From Pseudomonas alcaligenes (GTDB taxonomy: Bacteria; Pseudomonadota; Gammaproteobacteria; Pseudomonadales; Pseudomonadaceae): a DNA stretch of 64,000 bases. The notes under the pieces were generated by a model. It searched no databases. It had not been told where the DNA came from and worked only from the letters and a program-made list of their open reading frames with translations. The stretch covers positions 2,941,501 through 3,005,500 of the forward strand of contig NZ_LZEU01000001.1 of assembly GCF_014490745.1 (NCBI RefSeq), given 5' to 3'. This document shows, in pieces, positions 36,410-45,025 of the stretch. The stretch's first letter is position 1; each line of letters starts with the position of its first letter. Both the position numbers and the translations under genes were made by a program.

Positions 36410-36425
36410 CATGCCCCGTGCAGCC

Positions 36426-36920
36426 TCAGCTGCGTTCCAGCGCACTCACCAGATCGTGGAAAGCCTCGCGATTGGACTCGTTGAGCCCCATCAGGATGCG
36501 ATGTGCTTCCAGCACCTTGGCCTTGACCACCTCTTCCGACTGATCCTGCGAAGGCAGGTCACTCAGGCATTCCGGGCACGGAATCGGCCGATCGACGATG
36601 TTGAACACCTGATCGAAGCCCATGGACTGCAGCAAACGGGTGATGTCTTCATGGGTCGTGACCACCGTTGGCAACAGCCCGACTTTCTGCCGGGACAGGA
36701 TGGACAGCTTGGCCAACAGGCCAAGCGTGGTGCTATCGATGCTGCGGGTTTCCGTCAGATCGATGACGATCGCCGAGAAATTCAGCGCCGTGAAGATTTT
36801 TTCGATTGTCGAGTCCAGGGCCGAACACAAGGTCAGGCGGACTTCGCCCACGAACTTCAGGACAAAAGTACCGTCCTGTTCGGCGAACTGGATTCTACCG
36901 GGGCTATTCCCAGGATTCAT
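36426..36920 (-). CDS. rssC: STAS-domain anti-sigma factor antagonist
   Basis: A 164-aa protein of the SpoIIAA type. The STAS fold spans about residues 10-105; the usual phosphorylatable serine lies in RSIDSTTLGLLAKL. The C-terminal extension contains CPEC and a helical tail. Its start overlaps the RssB-type gene by 4 bp, so the phosphatase and its probable substrate are co-translated. Position next to tal and the response regulator matches P. aeruginosa PA2797, described from memory as RssC, which opposes RssB-mediated RpoS turnover. Confidence 0.82.
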   Translation of the reverse strand: MNPGNSPGRIQFAEQDGTFVLKFVGEVRLTLCSALDSTIEKIFTALNFSAIVIDLTETRSIDSTTLGLLAKLSILSRQKVGLLPTVVTTHEDITRLLQSMGFDQVFNIVDRPIPCPECLSDLPSQDQSEEVVKAKVLEAHRILMGLNESNREAFHDLVSALERS

Positions 36921-38101
36921 GCAAGGTTCCTGCTCAACACCAGCAAGGCGATATCATCCGGCATCTCGCCCAGATTGGCCAGTCCGAAGACCTTGCGCAG
37001 CCCATCGAGCGTGCCTCCCGCTGCGCTGACCAGCTGGGGCAGCGCGATCTCCTTGTCTTTGAGCGTGTCACCCGGCAAAAGATCCAGAATGCCATCGGAC
37101 AGCAGGGTCAGGCTGAACGATTGCGGCAGCTCCATCACCACATCGCTGTAGGTCGCCTCGTCAAACAGGCCCACCGGCAGGCCGCGGCCTTCCAGGTAGC
37201 GCGCCTGCCCTTCGCTGTACAGAACCGGCAGCGGCAGATGGCCACCGATGCTGTAGGTCAGCTGCCCGCTCTGCTCGTCGATCACCCCGCCGAGCATGGT
37301 CACGTGCTTGCCCAGCTTGCAGTTGATCAGGCCGCGGTTGATGTGGCCGAGCACATCGGACGGTTTGAACTCCGGCAAGATGCCGTTGCGGCGCCACTCA
37401 TAGAGCAGACGAGTGGTCATGAACTTGAGCAGCACGGTGACAAAGGCGGACGACGCGCCGTGGCCGGACACATCAGCCAGATAGAAGGCCACCCGCCGCT
37501 CATCGACGCGGAAGTAGTCGACGAAATCGCCGGAGAGATACAGGGATGGAATGATCTGGTGGGCGAACTGCAGCCCGTCCACCTGCCAGGGCGTCACCGG
37601 CAGCATGTTCATCTGCACCTGGCGCCCGGCGTTCTGGTCTTCCTGCAGCAGGTGCAGGCTGGCCTGCAGCTCGCGGTTGGCGGTTTCCAGCTTCTCGCGG
37701 TAGCGCAGATTTTCCAGGCGCAGGTGGGCGCGATCCAGGGCCCGGTGCACCGAATGCTCGAGCACGGCCAAGTCTTCCAGCGGCTTGATCAGGTAGTCGG
37801 CGGCACCCAGGCGCAAGGCCTCGACCGCATCGCTCATGACCCCGGCACCGGACACCACGATCACCGGCACATCGCTGCCCAGCACATTGATACGACGGAT
37901 CAGCTCAAGGCCATCGACCTGCGGCATGCGCAGGTCGCAGATGACCACATCGGGGTGTTCATGCTCGAACACCTCCAGCCCCTGCAGGCCATTGCCGGCC
38001 TGTAGAACCTGGAAACCGCTGTCTTCGAGGTAGGCGGCGAGACTGGCTCGCACTACCTCATCATCATCGATAATCAGCAGCTTGGCGCTGGGATTGTGCA
38101 T
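36917..38101 (-). CDS. rssB: RssB-type response regulator with PP2C/SpoIIE phosphatase domain
   Basis: 394 aa. An N-terminal receiver domain (LLIIDDDEVVRASL, phospho-Asp in VVICDLRMPQVDG, Lys in YLIKPLEDL) is followed by a coiled linker (LENLRYREKLETANREL) and a SpoIIE/PP2C-like domain with metal-binding Asps in SGDFVDYF, ADVSGHGASSAF and LLSDGILDLL. In Pseudomonas such RssB proteins adapt RpoS to ClpXP and are paired with the STAS antagonist encoded just downstream. The ATG at 38101 (MHNPSAKLL) was chosen; the upstream extension has no family support. Confidence 0.85.
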   Translation of the reverse strand: MHNPSAKLLIIDDDEVVRASLAAYLEDSGFQVLQAGNGLQGLEVFEHEHPDVVICDLRMPQVDGLELIRRINVLGSDVPVIVVSGAGVMSDAVEALRLGAADYLIKPLEDLAVLEHSVHRALDRAHLRLENLRYREKLETANRELQASLHLLQEDQNAGRQVQMNMLPVTPWQVDGLQFAHQIIPSLYLSGDFVDYFRVDERRVAFYLADVSGHGASSAFVTVLLKFMTTRLLYEWRRNGILPEFKPSDVLGHINRGLINCKLGKHVTMLGGVIDEQSGQLTYSIGGHLPLPVLYSEGQARYLEGRGLPVGLFDEATYSDVVMELPQSFSLTLLSDGILDLLPGDTLKDKEIALPQLVSAAGGTLDGLRKVFGLANLGEMPDDIALLVLSRNLA

Positions 38102-38315
38102 GGGATATCCAGGCAAACGACGCCGGAGATGGAATTGGGTAAGTGGGCGGGGCGCCAGGGAACACCTGTGCGCCATCGATTCACGGCGCAGACGGTACTC
38201 CCATCCGCCGGGCGATTCAAGCGCGTGCCGATTGTCGCCAGGCGCCTTTACACCTCAAAGAGACGGGGGTTATAACGACCGCGGGGAGCACCCATAAAAC
38301 AAGAGGACAGGGTCC

Positions 38316-38615
38316 ATGAGCCAAAGCGATCGTGCCTACAGCGAGAAACGTGACTTCATCCGCATGCGACTGGAAGCCCCGGTCACCCTGCACCATGATG
38401 GCCGCGCCATCCCCGCCACGTGCCTCGACCTGTCGAGCACCGGCATGCAACTGGAAGCCGAATGCCGCCTGCAGATGGGCGCCAAGGTCAAGGTGCATAT
38501 CGCCTCCGACCACAATGCCCTCGCTGGCCTGGATGCCCAGGCCGAAGTCGTCCGCGTGCAGGATCTGGACAACGGCCGGCAGTCGCTCGGGCTGGCCATC
38601 CTGTCGATGAGCTGA
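38316..38615 (+). CDS. PilZ-domain protein
   Basis: A 99-aa single-domain c-di-GMP-binding candidate. The RxxxR box is EKRDFIRMRLEAPV, and the second motif D/NxSxxG reads LDLSSTGMQLE. No other domain is present, so it is presumably a small effector or adaptor. It ends in a strong terminator and lies between rssB and mlaA, as in related Pseudomonas. Two diguanylate cyclases are encoded in the window, but no direct link is shown. Confidence 0.92.
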   Translation: MSQSDRAYSEKRDFIRMRLEAPVTLHHDGRAIPATCLDLSSTGMQLEAECRLQMGAKVKVHIASDHNALAGLDAQAEVVRVQDLDNGRQSLGLAILSMS

Positions 38616-38630
38616 AATATCTGCAGATAC

Positions 38631-38658
38631 AAAAAAGGCGGCCATGGCCGCCTTTTTT
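38631..38658. terminator. Bidirectional intrinsic terminator
   Basis: AAGGCGGCC-AT-GGCCGCCTT with A-run before and T-run after, between the convergent PilZ and mlaA genes. Confidence 0.92.
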
Positions 38659-38672
38659 CATGGCTGCCGCGA

Positions 38673-39374
38673 CTAGAAGTCGTCGACCACCTCGCCGTCC
38701 TTCACGCGGAACTCGCGGTTCTGCAGGTAGGCGTTGCGGATGAAGATGTACTTGTCGCCACCGATCATCTTTTCCGCCGACAGCAGGCTGGCGCGGGTAT
38801 CGACCACATTCACCGCGCGAGTCACGTTGCGGGTCGGTACATGGTCAATATAGGGGTACGGGCCGAGGAAGCTGTCCGGGATCTTCGCACCGGCATCGCG
38901 CACGCTGCTCGGGCCGAGGAACGGGATCACCAGGTACGGGCCGCTGTTCACACCCCAGGCGCCCAGGGTCTGGCCGAAGTCCTCGTCGCTGCGCTGCAGG
39001 CCCATCTGGCTGGCCACATCGAAGAAGCCGAGCAGGCCGAAGGTGGTGTTGAAGATCAGCCGGCTGGTGTCGACGCCGGCATCATGCACCTTGCCCTGCA
39101 GCAGGTTGTTGGCCAGGTTGCCGACTTCGCCGATATTGCCGAACACGTTGTGCACGCCATCCTCGAGGAACTGCGGCGTGATGGCCTGGTAACCCTTGGC
39201 AACCGGCTTCAGCGCATAGGTGTCGAGGGTGTCGTTAAAGCGGAATACCGGGCGGTTGAAGCCTTCCCAGGGATCTTCCTCGGCGGCGCTGGCTGCCAGC
39301 GGCAGCACGGCCAGAACGGCACAGGCGCAGAGGTGACCCAGACGATCGACCCAACGGGTAGCGATCTTGTGCAT
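38673..39374 (-). CDS. mlaA: MlaA/VacJ family phospholipid transport protein
   Basis: A 233-aa protein of the outer-membrane Mla system that removes surface phospholipids. EEDPWEGFNRPVFRFND, TTFGLLGFFDVASQMGL and SGPYLVIPFLGPSSVRD are family hallmarks. The ATG at 39374 (MHKIATRW) gives a signal peptide. The N-terminus ends LPLAASAAEEDP without a cysteine, whereas the E. coli protein is a lipoprotein. Cysteines occur only in the hydrophobic core (LCACAV). It may therefore be a Sec-processed, non-lipidated form. Rest of the protein looks complete. Confidence 0.92.
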   Translation of the reverse strand: MHKIATRWVDRLGHLCACAVLAVLPLAASAAEEDPWEGFNRPVFRFNDTLDTYALKPVAKGYQAITPQFLEDGVHNVFGNIGEVGNLANNLLQGKVHDAGVDTSRLIFNTTFGLLGFFDVASQMGLQRSDEDFGQTLGAWGVNSGPYLVIPFLGPSSVRDAGAKIPDSFLGPYPYIDHVPTRNVTRAVNVVDTRASLLSAEKMIGGDKYIFIRNAYLQNREFRVKDGEVVDDF

Positions 39375-39479
39375 TTGCAGTCTCTCCTTGGCATCAGTAG
39401 TGTGGCGGCCCACGGCCAGCCCATCAGGCCGCGCAGTATAACTGCACGCCCTCTAACCAGCAGCATAGCGGACACCAGC

Positions 39480-39887
39480 ATGTCGGATAAACGTCTGATC
39501 CACACCGCTCATATCTCGGTGCGCTGGGGCGACATGGACAACTACGGCCACGTCAACAACACCGTCTACCTGGAGTATGTGCAGGAGGCGCGCGTCGGCT
39601 GGTTCGCCAGCGTCGGCATCGACATCGACCACGCCGCCCAGGGCCCGGTGGTGCTGCAGACCCTGCACACCTACCTGAAGCCGGTGGTGCACCCGGCCAC
39701 TGTGGTCATCGAGCTGTACGCCGGTGCCGTCGGGCGCAGCAGCCTGGTAGTCGAACACCGTCTGAGCACCCTGGAAGACCCGCACAGCTGCTATGGCGAA
39801 GGCTACTGCAAGCTGGTCTGGATCGACCACGCCAGCAACCAGTCGGTGCCCGTGCCGGACAGCGTGCGCGCCAGCCTCGGCGCCTGA
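39480..39887 (+). CDS. Acyl-CoA thioesterase (4HBT hotdog fold)
   Basis: A 135-aa hotdog-fold enzyme. ISVRWGDMDNYGHVNNTVYL contains the catalytic Asp and the HVNN helix of the 4-hydroxybenzoyl-CoA thioesterase group. It hydrolyses acyl-CoA thioesters. The gene starts at 39480, 106 bp from the divergent mlaA start. Neighbour order matches other Pseudomonas genomes. Substrate length cannot be inferred. Confidence 0.9.
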   Translation: MSDKRLIHTAHISVRWGDMDNYGHVNNTVYLEYVQEARVGWFASVGIDIDHAAQGPVVLQTLHTYLKPVVHPATVVIELYAGAVGRSSLVVEHRLSTLEDPHSCYGEGYCKLVWIDHASNQSVPVPDSVRASLGA

Positions 39888-39957
39888 CGCCAAGGCGTCA
39901 TCGAACCGTCACCGGTGTTGGTTAGCCTGGCCGTACCCCACGGCAAACGAGGCTGCC

Positions 39958-40614
39958 ATGCCACCGGCTTTCACCGCCCTGCTGTTCGGCCTGACCGGCA
40001 CCCTGGTCGACTTCGGCGCGCGCACCCGCCCCATCGCCCTGCAGCACAGCCGCCTGGCCGACTCGCTCGACAGCCATGACCCGCGCCTGCAGCCTGCCCT
40101 GCTGGCCGCCGCCGGTGAGCGCGCCGAACCCCTGCCGCAGGTTCTCGAGCTGCTCGCCCAGCTGCAGCAGCAGGCCTTGCCTTGCGCCTGGCTGGAGCAG
40201 CTGCCGGAGGCCGTCTGCCAGGAACTGGCACGGGTGCTGCCGGCCTGGGTGAACCCGCCCCGCACCAATGGCGCCCGCCCCTGGCCCGCGCCGGACAGCA
40301 TCTGGCAGGCCCTCAGCGCCCTGCAGGTCGGGCAGCTGGATGGCTGCGTGCTGATTGCCAGCGACCCGCTGCTGCTCCAGGCCGGCCTCAACGCCGGCCT
40401 GTGGTGCATCGGCCTGGCCAGCTGCGGCACCCTCTGCGGCCTGGCCCAGGGCGACTGGCAGGCCCTGGCGGCGAACGAGCGCGAGCACCTGCGCGCCACC
40501 GCTACCCTGCAGCTCTACCGGCTTGGCGCCCACTCGGTGATCGATCACCCCGGCGAACTGCCCGCCTGCCTGGCCGACCTCGCCGCGCGCCGGCACAAGG
40601 GCGAAAAACCCTGA
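39958..40614 (+). CDS. HAD-like protein lacking the nucleophile aspartate
   Basis: 218 aa, similar in layout to phosphonoacetaldehyde hydrolase (PhnX)-like proteins. The N-terminal motif reads ALLFGLTGTLVDFG, where family members have FDxxGT; the catalytic Asp is replaced by Gly. The later part contains LIASDPLLLQAGLNAGLWCIGL, resembling HAD motif III-IV surroundings, and a C-terminal HSVIDHPGEL. A pseudo-enzyme or a role other than phosphatase is likely. It stands 70 bp after the thioesterase gene on the same strand, in conserved order. Confidence 0.75.
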   Translation: MPPAFTALLFGLTGTLVDFGARTRPIALQHSRLADSLDSHDPRLQPALLAAAGERAEPLPQVLELLAQLQQQALPCAWLEQLPEAVCQELARVLPAWVNPPRTNGARPWPAPDSIWQALSALQVGQLDGCVLIASDPLLLQAGLNAGLWCIGLASCGTLCGLAQGDWQALAANEREHLRATATLQLYRLGAHSVIDHPGELPACLADLAARRHKGEKP

Positions 40615-40734
40615 TATCCAAAACTTGTCCTGGATCAGGCAGGCGCAAGCGCCGTGGATTAACCTTTAGCTAGAGGGAGCGAACCCGGGCGCCCTGCTCG
40701 GGTCAACTCTGCGGTAGCCAAGAAGGAGACGACC

Positions 40735-40998
40735 ATGTCCGCACGCCTGCAGCAACACTTCCAGCAACTGCGCGAGGAGCTCGCCGACGACACCCCGCTG
40801 GACGCGGACGACCGTGCCGCACTGCTCGAACTGATGCAGGAGATCGACCTGAAGCTGGCCCGCGAGCTGGCCAGCGCCCCCGACGCCACTCTGGTCGATG
40901 GCGTCAACCTGGCCGTGGAGCGCTTCGAGAGCCAGCACCCGACGCTCACCGGCACCCTGCGCAATATCCTGCAGAGCCTGGCCAACATGGGCATCTGA
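40735..40998 (+). CDS. DUF4404 family protein
   Basis: An 87-aa acidic helical protein: LQQHFQQLREELADDTPLD, LLELMQEIDLKLARE and NILQSLANMGI, a family widespread in Pseudomonas with no known function. It has a strong AAGGAG ribosome site before the ATG. No cysteine, signal or membrane segment. The terminator directly after it is shared with the convergent queF. Confidence 0.88.
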   Translation: MSARLQQHFQQLREELADDTPLDADDRAALLELMQEIDLKLARELASAPDATLVDGVNLAVERFESQHPTLTGTLRNILQSLANMGI

Positions 40999-41008
40999 GC
41001 CCCGCCAA

Positions 41009-41041
41009 CGAAAAAGCCCGCTATTTAGCGGGCTTTTTCGT
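41009..41041. terminator. Bidirectional intrinsic terminator
   Basis: AAAAAGCCCGCT-ATTT-AGCGGGCTTTTT lies between DUF4404 and queF and abuts the queF stop codon. Confidence 0.93.
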
Positions 41042-41871
41042 TACTGGCGTACCAGCCGGCGGTTGTCCGGGCTGATCGCCGCAGTACTGCGGTACGGGTT
41101 GATGTCCAGCCCGCCGCGGCGCACATAACGTGCATATACCGTCAGCGCCTCTGGCTGCAGCAGGCGCTGCAGGTCGAGGAACACCCGCTCCACGCATTGC
41201 TCGTGGAAGTCCTGGTGCTGGCGGAAGCTGACCACGTAGGCCAGCAGGCTGGCGGCATCCAGCCGCGGGCCACGGTATTCGACCACCAGGGTGCCCCAGT
41301 CCGGCTGGCCGGTAACCGGGCAATTGGACTTGAGCAGATGGCTGTAGAGGGTTTCCTCGACGACCTTGCCAGCCTCGCAGCGCAGCAGCTCCGGACGCGG
41401 ATGAGCGTAGTCGCTGACGCTGATCTCCAGCTCGTCGACGCAGCGCCCGGCCAGCACGGCCACACCTTCGGCCGCCACCGCATCCAGGCTGCGCACCCGC
41501 ACCGCCACCGGCGCGCCGGCACAGGCGGAGAGATCGCGCGTCAGCACCTGCTCCACCTCGGCCTGGCTGGCGTAGGCGCTCTGGTTCAGCGAGTTGAGGT
41601 AGAGCTTGAACGACTTGGACTCGATGATGTTCGGCGAGTCGGCCGGGATGGCGAACTCGCCGATGGCGACCACCGGCTTGCCGCTGGGGGTCAGCCAGGA
41701 CAGCTCGTAGCAGTTCCAGTAGTCCACGCCCTGATAGGGCAAGCTGTCAGCCGTCAGCCCCAGCTCGGCCCACTTGGTAGTGCGGGAGATGGGGAACAGC
41801 AGCTCGGGAGCGTACTGGGAAACGTATTCGCTGGATTTGCCCAGCGGCGAGTGTTCGGCGGGATGCTGCAT
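41041..41871 (-). CDS. queF: NADPH-dependent preQ0 reductase
   Basis: A 276-aa long-form QueF that reduces 7-cyano-7-deazaguanine to 7-aminomethyl-7-deazaguanine in queuosine synthesis. [14 protein letters not shown] is the QueF NADPH motif and [13 protein letters not shown] carries the nucleophilic Cys; [10 protein letters not shown] is the conserved end. Length matches the two-domain (YqcD-like tandem) type of gammaproteobacteria. It starts 46 bp from a REP-like palindrome. The conserved synteny from dusA ends here. Confidence 0.96.
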   Translation of the reverse strand: MQHPAEHSPLGKSSEYVSQYAPELLFPISRTTKWAELGLTADSLPYQGVDYWNCYELSWLTPSGKPVVAIGEFAIPADSPNIIESKSFKLYLNSLNQSAYASQAEVEQVLTRDLSACAGAPVAVRVRSLDAVAAEGVAVLAGRCVDELEISVSDYAHPRPELLRCEAGKVVEETLYSHLLKSNCPVTGQPDWGTLVVEYRGPRLDAASLLAYVVSFRQHQDFHEQCVERVFLDLQRLLQPEALTVYARYVRRGGLDINPYRSTAAISPDNRRLVRQ

Positions 41872-41914
41872 GCTGGCGGCCTGGAAAACGGAAAAACGGC
41901 GGGCAGTATACCCC

Positions 41915-41965
41915 GTAGGGCGGGTGAAACCCGCGAATGCCTGACGCGGGCTTCACCCGCCCTAC
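41915..41965. repeat. REP-like palindrome with 21-bp arms
   Basis: GTAGGGCGGGTGAAACCCGCG (21 bp, 41915-41935) is mirrored almost exactly by 41945-41965 across a 9-bp loop. GTAGGGCGGGTGAA is a well-known Pseudomonas repeat theme. The right arm contains the stop codon of copB (41962-41964), so the repeat sits flush on the gene end. Confidence 0.88.
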
Positions 41966-42669
41966 AGCCAGAACCTCAAACCGACCACCCAGGCGCCCTC
42001 CTCGTCCTGCTCACCCGCCGCGCGCAGCCAGTCGCCGCTGCGCCCATAGGTCTTCTCCCAGACATAGCCGGCATAGGGCGAGAACTGCGGGCTGACCCGG
42101 TAATGCAGGCGCAGCCCGGCCTCCAGGGTGCTGCCACCGGCGCCGACGCCCAGGTCGCGGTCATCGTCCAGGGCCAGGTCGTACTCCAGTTTGGGCTCCA
42201 GCACCCAGCGCTGGGTCAGCAGCAGCTCGTACTCGGCCTCGACGCGCAGCGAGGCGTCGCCGCGTTCGCTGAGGAACAGGTTGGCGTCCAGCTCGATCCA
42301 TTGCGGCGCCAGGCCCTTGAGGCCAAGCACCGCGTAACTGCGCGCCGGCCCCGGCTGGTCGTCGTGGCGCAGGCCGGCCTGCCAGTCGAAGAACTCGCTG
42401 GCCATGCGCCGATACAGCAGCTGGGTCTCGCTGGAATCGGTCGGCCCACCCTCGCCGCGCTCGCCGTTGCTCTTCAGCACCACTTTGTGCAGGTCATTAC
42501 CGTAGGTCGCCTCCAGCTCCCAGGCCAGGGCCTGGTCGTCGCCGTCGAAGCGCTGCTCCAGATGGTCGACGGCCAGCTTGGCCACCGGCATGGCGTCCAT
42601 ATGCTGCTCCATGGCCAGCGCCGGAGTGGCGAATAGCAGGCCGAGGACGAGATGATTAGTGGTGCGCAT
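41962..42669 (-). CDS. copB: Copper resistance outer-membrane protein B
   Basis: A 235-aa outer-membrane beta-barrel of the CopB family. Signal peptide LVLGLLFATPALA, then VAKLAVDHLEQRFDGDDQAL and alternating aromatic barrel strands, ending GLRFWL with the terminal Leu/Trp typical of outer-membrane proteins. Compared with Met-rich CopB proteins it lacks a long N-terminal Met/His region (only MEQHMDAMP remains). It overlaps the copA stop by 14 bp. It is last in a copper operon; its stop codon lies in a REP-like repeat. Confidence 0.92.
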   Translation of the reverse strand: MRTTNHLVLGLLFATPALAMEQHMDAMPVAKLAVDHLEQRFDGDDQALAWELEATYGNDLHKVVLKSNGERGEGGPTDSSETQLLYRRMASEFFDWQAGLRHDDQPGPARSYAVLGLKGLAPQWIELDANLFLSERGDASLRVEAEYELLLTQRWVLEPKLEYDLALDDDRDLGVGAGGSTLEAGLRLHYRVSPQFSPYAGYVWEKTYGRSGDWLRAAGEQDEEGAWVVGLRFWL

Positions 42670-44344
42670 GTTCGCTCTCCTTGGCGGCTGGCTGCGGCTC
42701 GTAGAACGGCTGGGTGCTGCCATCCGCTGCCTCCACCACGATCTTGCGGAACATGCCGCTGGCCATGTGGTAGATCAGGTGACAGTGGAAGGCCCACTCG
42801 CCCATGGCCTCCACCGGCACATCCACCTCCAGGCTCTGCCCGGGGGCGACGTTGACCACGTGCTTGAGCGGGTTGAAACGGCCGTTGCCCTTGTCCAGCT
42901 GCATCCACATGCCGTGCAGGTGCATGGGGTGGTTCATCATGGTCTGGTTGACGAAGCGAAAGCGCACCCGCTCGCCGTACTTGAGGCGGATCGGCTCGGC
43001 CGCGGAGTACTTCACGCCATCGAATGACCAGAAGTAGCGCTCCATGTTGCCGGTCAGCTTCAGCTCTATGGTGCGATCCGGCGCGCGGTAGCCGGCGGCC
43101 GGGCGCATGGCCTTGAGATCGCCGTAGACCAGCACGCGCCCGCCATCGACCGGCTCGGGCGCCACGCCGCTGCCAGCGGCGTAGTCCGGATTGCCCTGCG
43201 CGGTCATGGCCGCATGATCCATCCCGGCCATCTGCGAGTGATCCATGCCCGCCATGGAGGAATGATCCATGCCTGCCATCGCGCCATGCTCCATGCCGGC
43301 CATGTCGTGGCTCATACCCATATCACTCATGCTCAGCAGGCGCGGTGCGCGCAGCGGCGGCGCCTCGGCGCGCATGCCGTCACGCGGCGCCAGGGTGGCC
43401 AGGGCCTGGCCACGCCGATCCATGGATTCGGCGACCAGGGCGTAAGCCTTGTCTTCCTTGGGCTGGACTATCACGTCGTAGGTCTCGGCCACCGCCAGGC
43501 GCAGTTGATCGACCACCACCGGCTGCACATCGTTGCCATCGGCCTGCACCACGGTCAGCGGCAGGCCGGGGATGCGCAGATCGAAGTAGCTCATGCCCGC
43601 GCCGTTGATGATGCGCAGGCGCACCCGCTCGCCCGGCTTGAACAGCGCCGTCCAGTTCTGCTCGGCGTCGCGGCCGTTGACCAGGAAGCGGAAGCCGCCG
43701 ACATCGGCGATATCGGTCTTGGCCATGCGCATGCTGCCCCAGGCCCAGCGATCCTTGAGCGTTGTGGACAGGCCATCGCGGGCCACATCGCCGAAGAAGT
43801 CGCCGAGGGTTTGCTGCTGATCGTTGTAGTAATCGGCCTGCTTCTTCAGGTTGGCCAGGGTGCGCTCGGGCTTCTCGTCCTGCCAGTCGAACAGCAACAC
43901 GGTGTACTCGCGGTCGTAGCGATACGGCTCGCGGCCCTTGGGCTCGATGATCAGCGGGCCGTACAGGCCTTCCTGCTCCTGGAAGTCGGCGTGGGCGTGG
44001 TACCAGTAGGTGCCGGACTGCTTGACGGTGAAGCGGTAGGTGAAAGTCTCGCCCGGCTTGATGCCGGGGAAGCTGATACCCGGCACGCCGTCCTGGGTGT
44101 AGGGCAGGATGATGCCGTGCCAGTGCAGCGCGGTCATGCGGTCGAGCTTGTTGGTGACGGCGATCTCGACCTCCTCGCCCTCCTGGAAGCGCAGCTCCGG
44201 CGCCGGGCTCTGGCCGTTGATGGTCAGCGCCTGGCGCTTGCCGTCGCTGAAGCGCACCTCGCCCTCGTCGATCACCAGTTCGTAGCGCCCGGCCTGGGCG
44301 CTCAGGCTCACGCCCAGCAGCGCCCAGAGCAGCAATTGCCTCAT
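42656..44344 (-). CDS. copA: Copper resistance multicopper oxidase
   Basis: A 562-aa periplasmic oxidase that probably oxidises or sequesters Cu(I). All four copper-ligand motifs are present: ALHWHGIILP, YWYHAHADFQEQEG, HPMHLHGMW and AFHCHLIYHMASGMF. A Met/His-rich stretch near residues 335-380 repeats MAGMDHS and binds copper. The signal peptide (MRQLLLWALLGVSLSAQA) is Sec-like with no twin arginine, whereas many CopA proteins use Tat. Its start overlaps the upstream cupredoxin gene by 4 bp, and copB follows, forming a three-gene operon. Confidence 0.95.
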   Translation of the reverse strand: MRQLLLWALLGVSLSAQAGRYELVIDEGEVRFSDGKRQALTINGQSPAPELRFQEGEEVEIAVTNKLDRMTALHWHGIILPYTQDGVPGISFPGIKPGETFTYRFTVKQSGTYWYHAHADFQEQEGLYGPLIIEPKGREPYRYDREYTVLLFDWQDEKPERTLANLKKQADYYNDQQQTLGDFFGDVARDGLSTTLKDRWAWGSMRMAKTDIADVGGFRFLVNGRDAEQNWTALFKPGERVRLRIINGAGMSYFDLRIPGLPLTVVQADGNDVQPVVVDQLRLAVAETYDVIVQPKEDKAYALVAESMDRRGQALATLAPRDGMRAEAPPLRAPRLLSMSDMGMSHDMAGMEHGAMAGMDHSSMAGMDHSQMAGMDHAAMTAQGNPDYAAGSGVAPEPVDGGRVLVYGDLKAMRPAAGYRAPDRTIELKLTGNMERYFWSFDGVKYSAAEPIRLKYGERVRFRFVNQTMMNHPMHLHGMWMQLDKGNGRFNPLKHVVNVAPGQSLEVDVPVEAMGEWAFHCHLIYHMASGMFRKIVVEAADGSTQPFYEPQPAAKESEHAHH

Positions 44345-44865
44345 GGCTGCACATCCAGCTTGCCGACCATGCCGGCCTGGTAATGCCCGGGGATGTTGCA
44401 GGCGAACTCCAGGCCGGTGGCCTTGGCGAACGTCCAGGTCAGCTCGGCACTCTTGCCGGCGGGAATCATCACCGTGTTGGGGTCGTCATGGGCCATCTTG
44501 CCGTGATCCATGCCGGCCATGCCCTGGCCCATGCTGGAGTGATCCATCGGCTTGATGCCGTCCTCACCGATCATGCCCATCTGCTGCATCATCAGCATGT
44601 GCTTCTGGTGCTCGGCGTGCATGGCCGCATCGCCCAGGCTGAACTCGTGCAGCAGGCTGCCCTGGTTGTTCAGCACGAAGCGCACCGTCTCGCCGGCCTT
44701 GACCTGCACCGAGCTAGGCTCGTAGTACATGTCGCCCAGAGTGATCTCGATAGTACGGTCGGCCTTGGCGGCCTCCGCCGGCTGGCCGAAGGCGAAGTGG
44801 CCGCCCTCGGCCAGGGCCGGCAGGCTGAAGGCGCAAAGCAGCGGCAGGAACAGACGTGCGGACAT
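44341..44865 (-). CDS. Periplasmic cupredoxin with Met/His-rich insert
   Basis: A 174-aa secreted copper protein. Signal peptide LFLPLLCAFSLPALA, then a plastocyanin-like fold beginning TIEITLGDMYYEPSSVQVKA. A His in LLHEFSLG and the C-terminal Cys-His ligands in EFACNIPGHYQAGM give a type 1 copper site. A loop of about 60 residues is rich in Met and His (HAEHQKHMLMMQQMGM, MDHSSMGQGMAGMDH). It is first in the operon, coupled to copA by ATGA. The protein probably passes copper to CopA, which is inference from context. Confidence 0.9.
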   Translation of the reverse strand: MSARLFLPLLCAFSLPALAEGGHFAFGQPAEAAKADRTIEITLGDMYYEPSSVQVKAGETVRFVLNNQGSLLHEFSLGDAAMHAEHQKHMLMMQQMGMIGEDGIKPMDHSSMGQGMAGMDHGKMAHDDPNTVMIPAGKSAELTWTFAKATGLEFACNIPGHYQAGMVGKLDVQP

Positions 44866-44934
44866 GGCGAAACTCCATCGGTAGGTTTGTCGCCACTCTA
44901 GGGAGCCGCCGCTGGCGCTAAGCTGACGCGAAGA

Positions 44935-44948
44935 TTACATCTTTGTCA
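44935..44948. promoter_or_regulatory. Candidate CopR box
   Basis: TTACA-TCTT-TGTCA, an imperfect dyad of the copper/CusR-type operator class, lies in the 160-bp divergent region, 70 bp before the cupredoxin ATG and 77 bp before copR. It may control both directions. Confidence 0.6.
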
Positions 44949-45025
44949 GCTTTGCCCATTCGCCCCGCCGCCTGGCGTATAAAGCCGACTGTCGATGCCA
45001 TGAGTCCCGCGGCTGTGAGCCCCAA

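Noticed and set aside
36806..38005. Plus-strand open frame opposite the RssB-type gene
   Set aside because: Antisense shadow; no family motif and no ribosome site.
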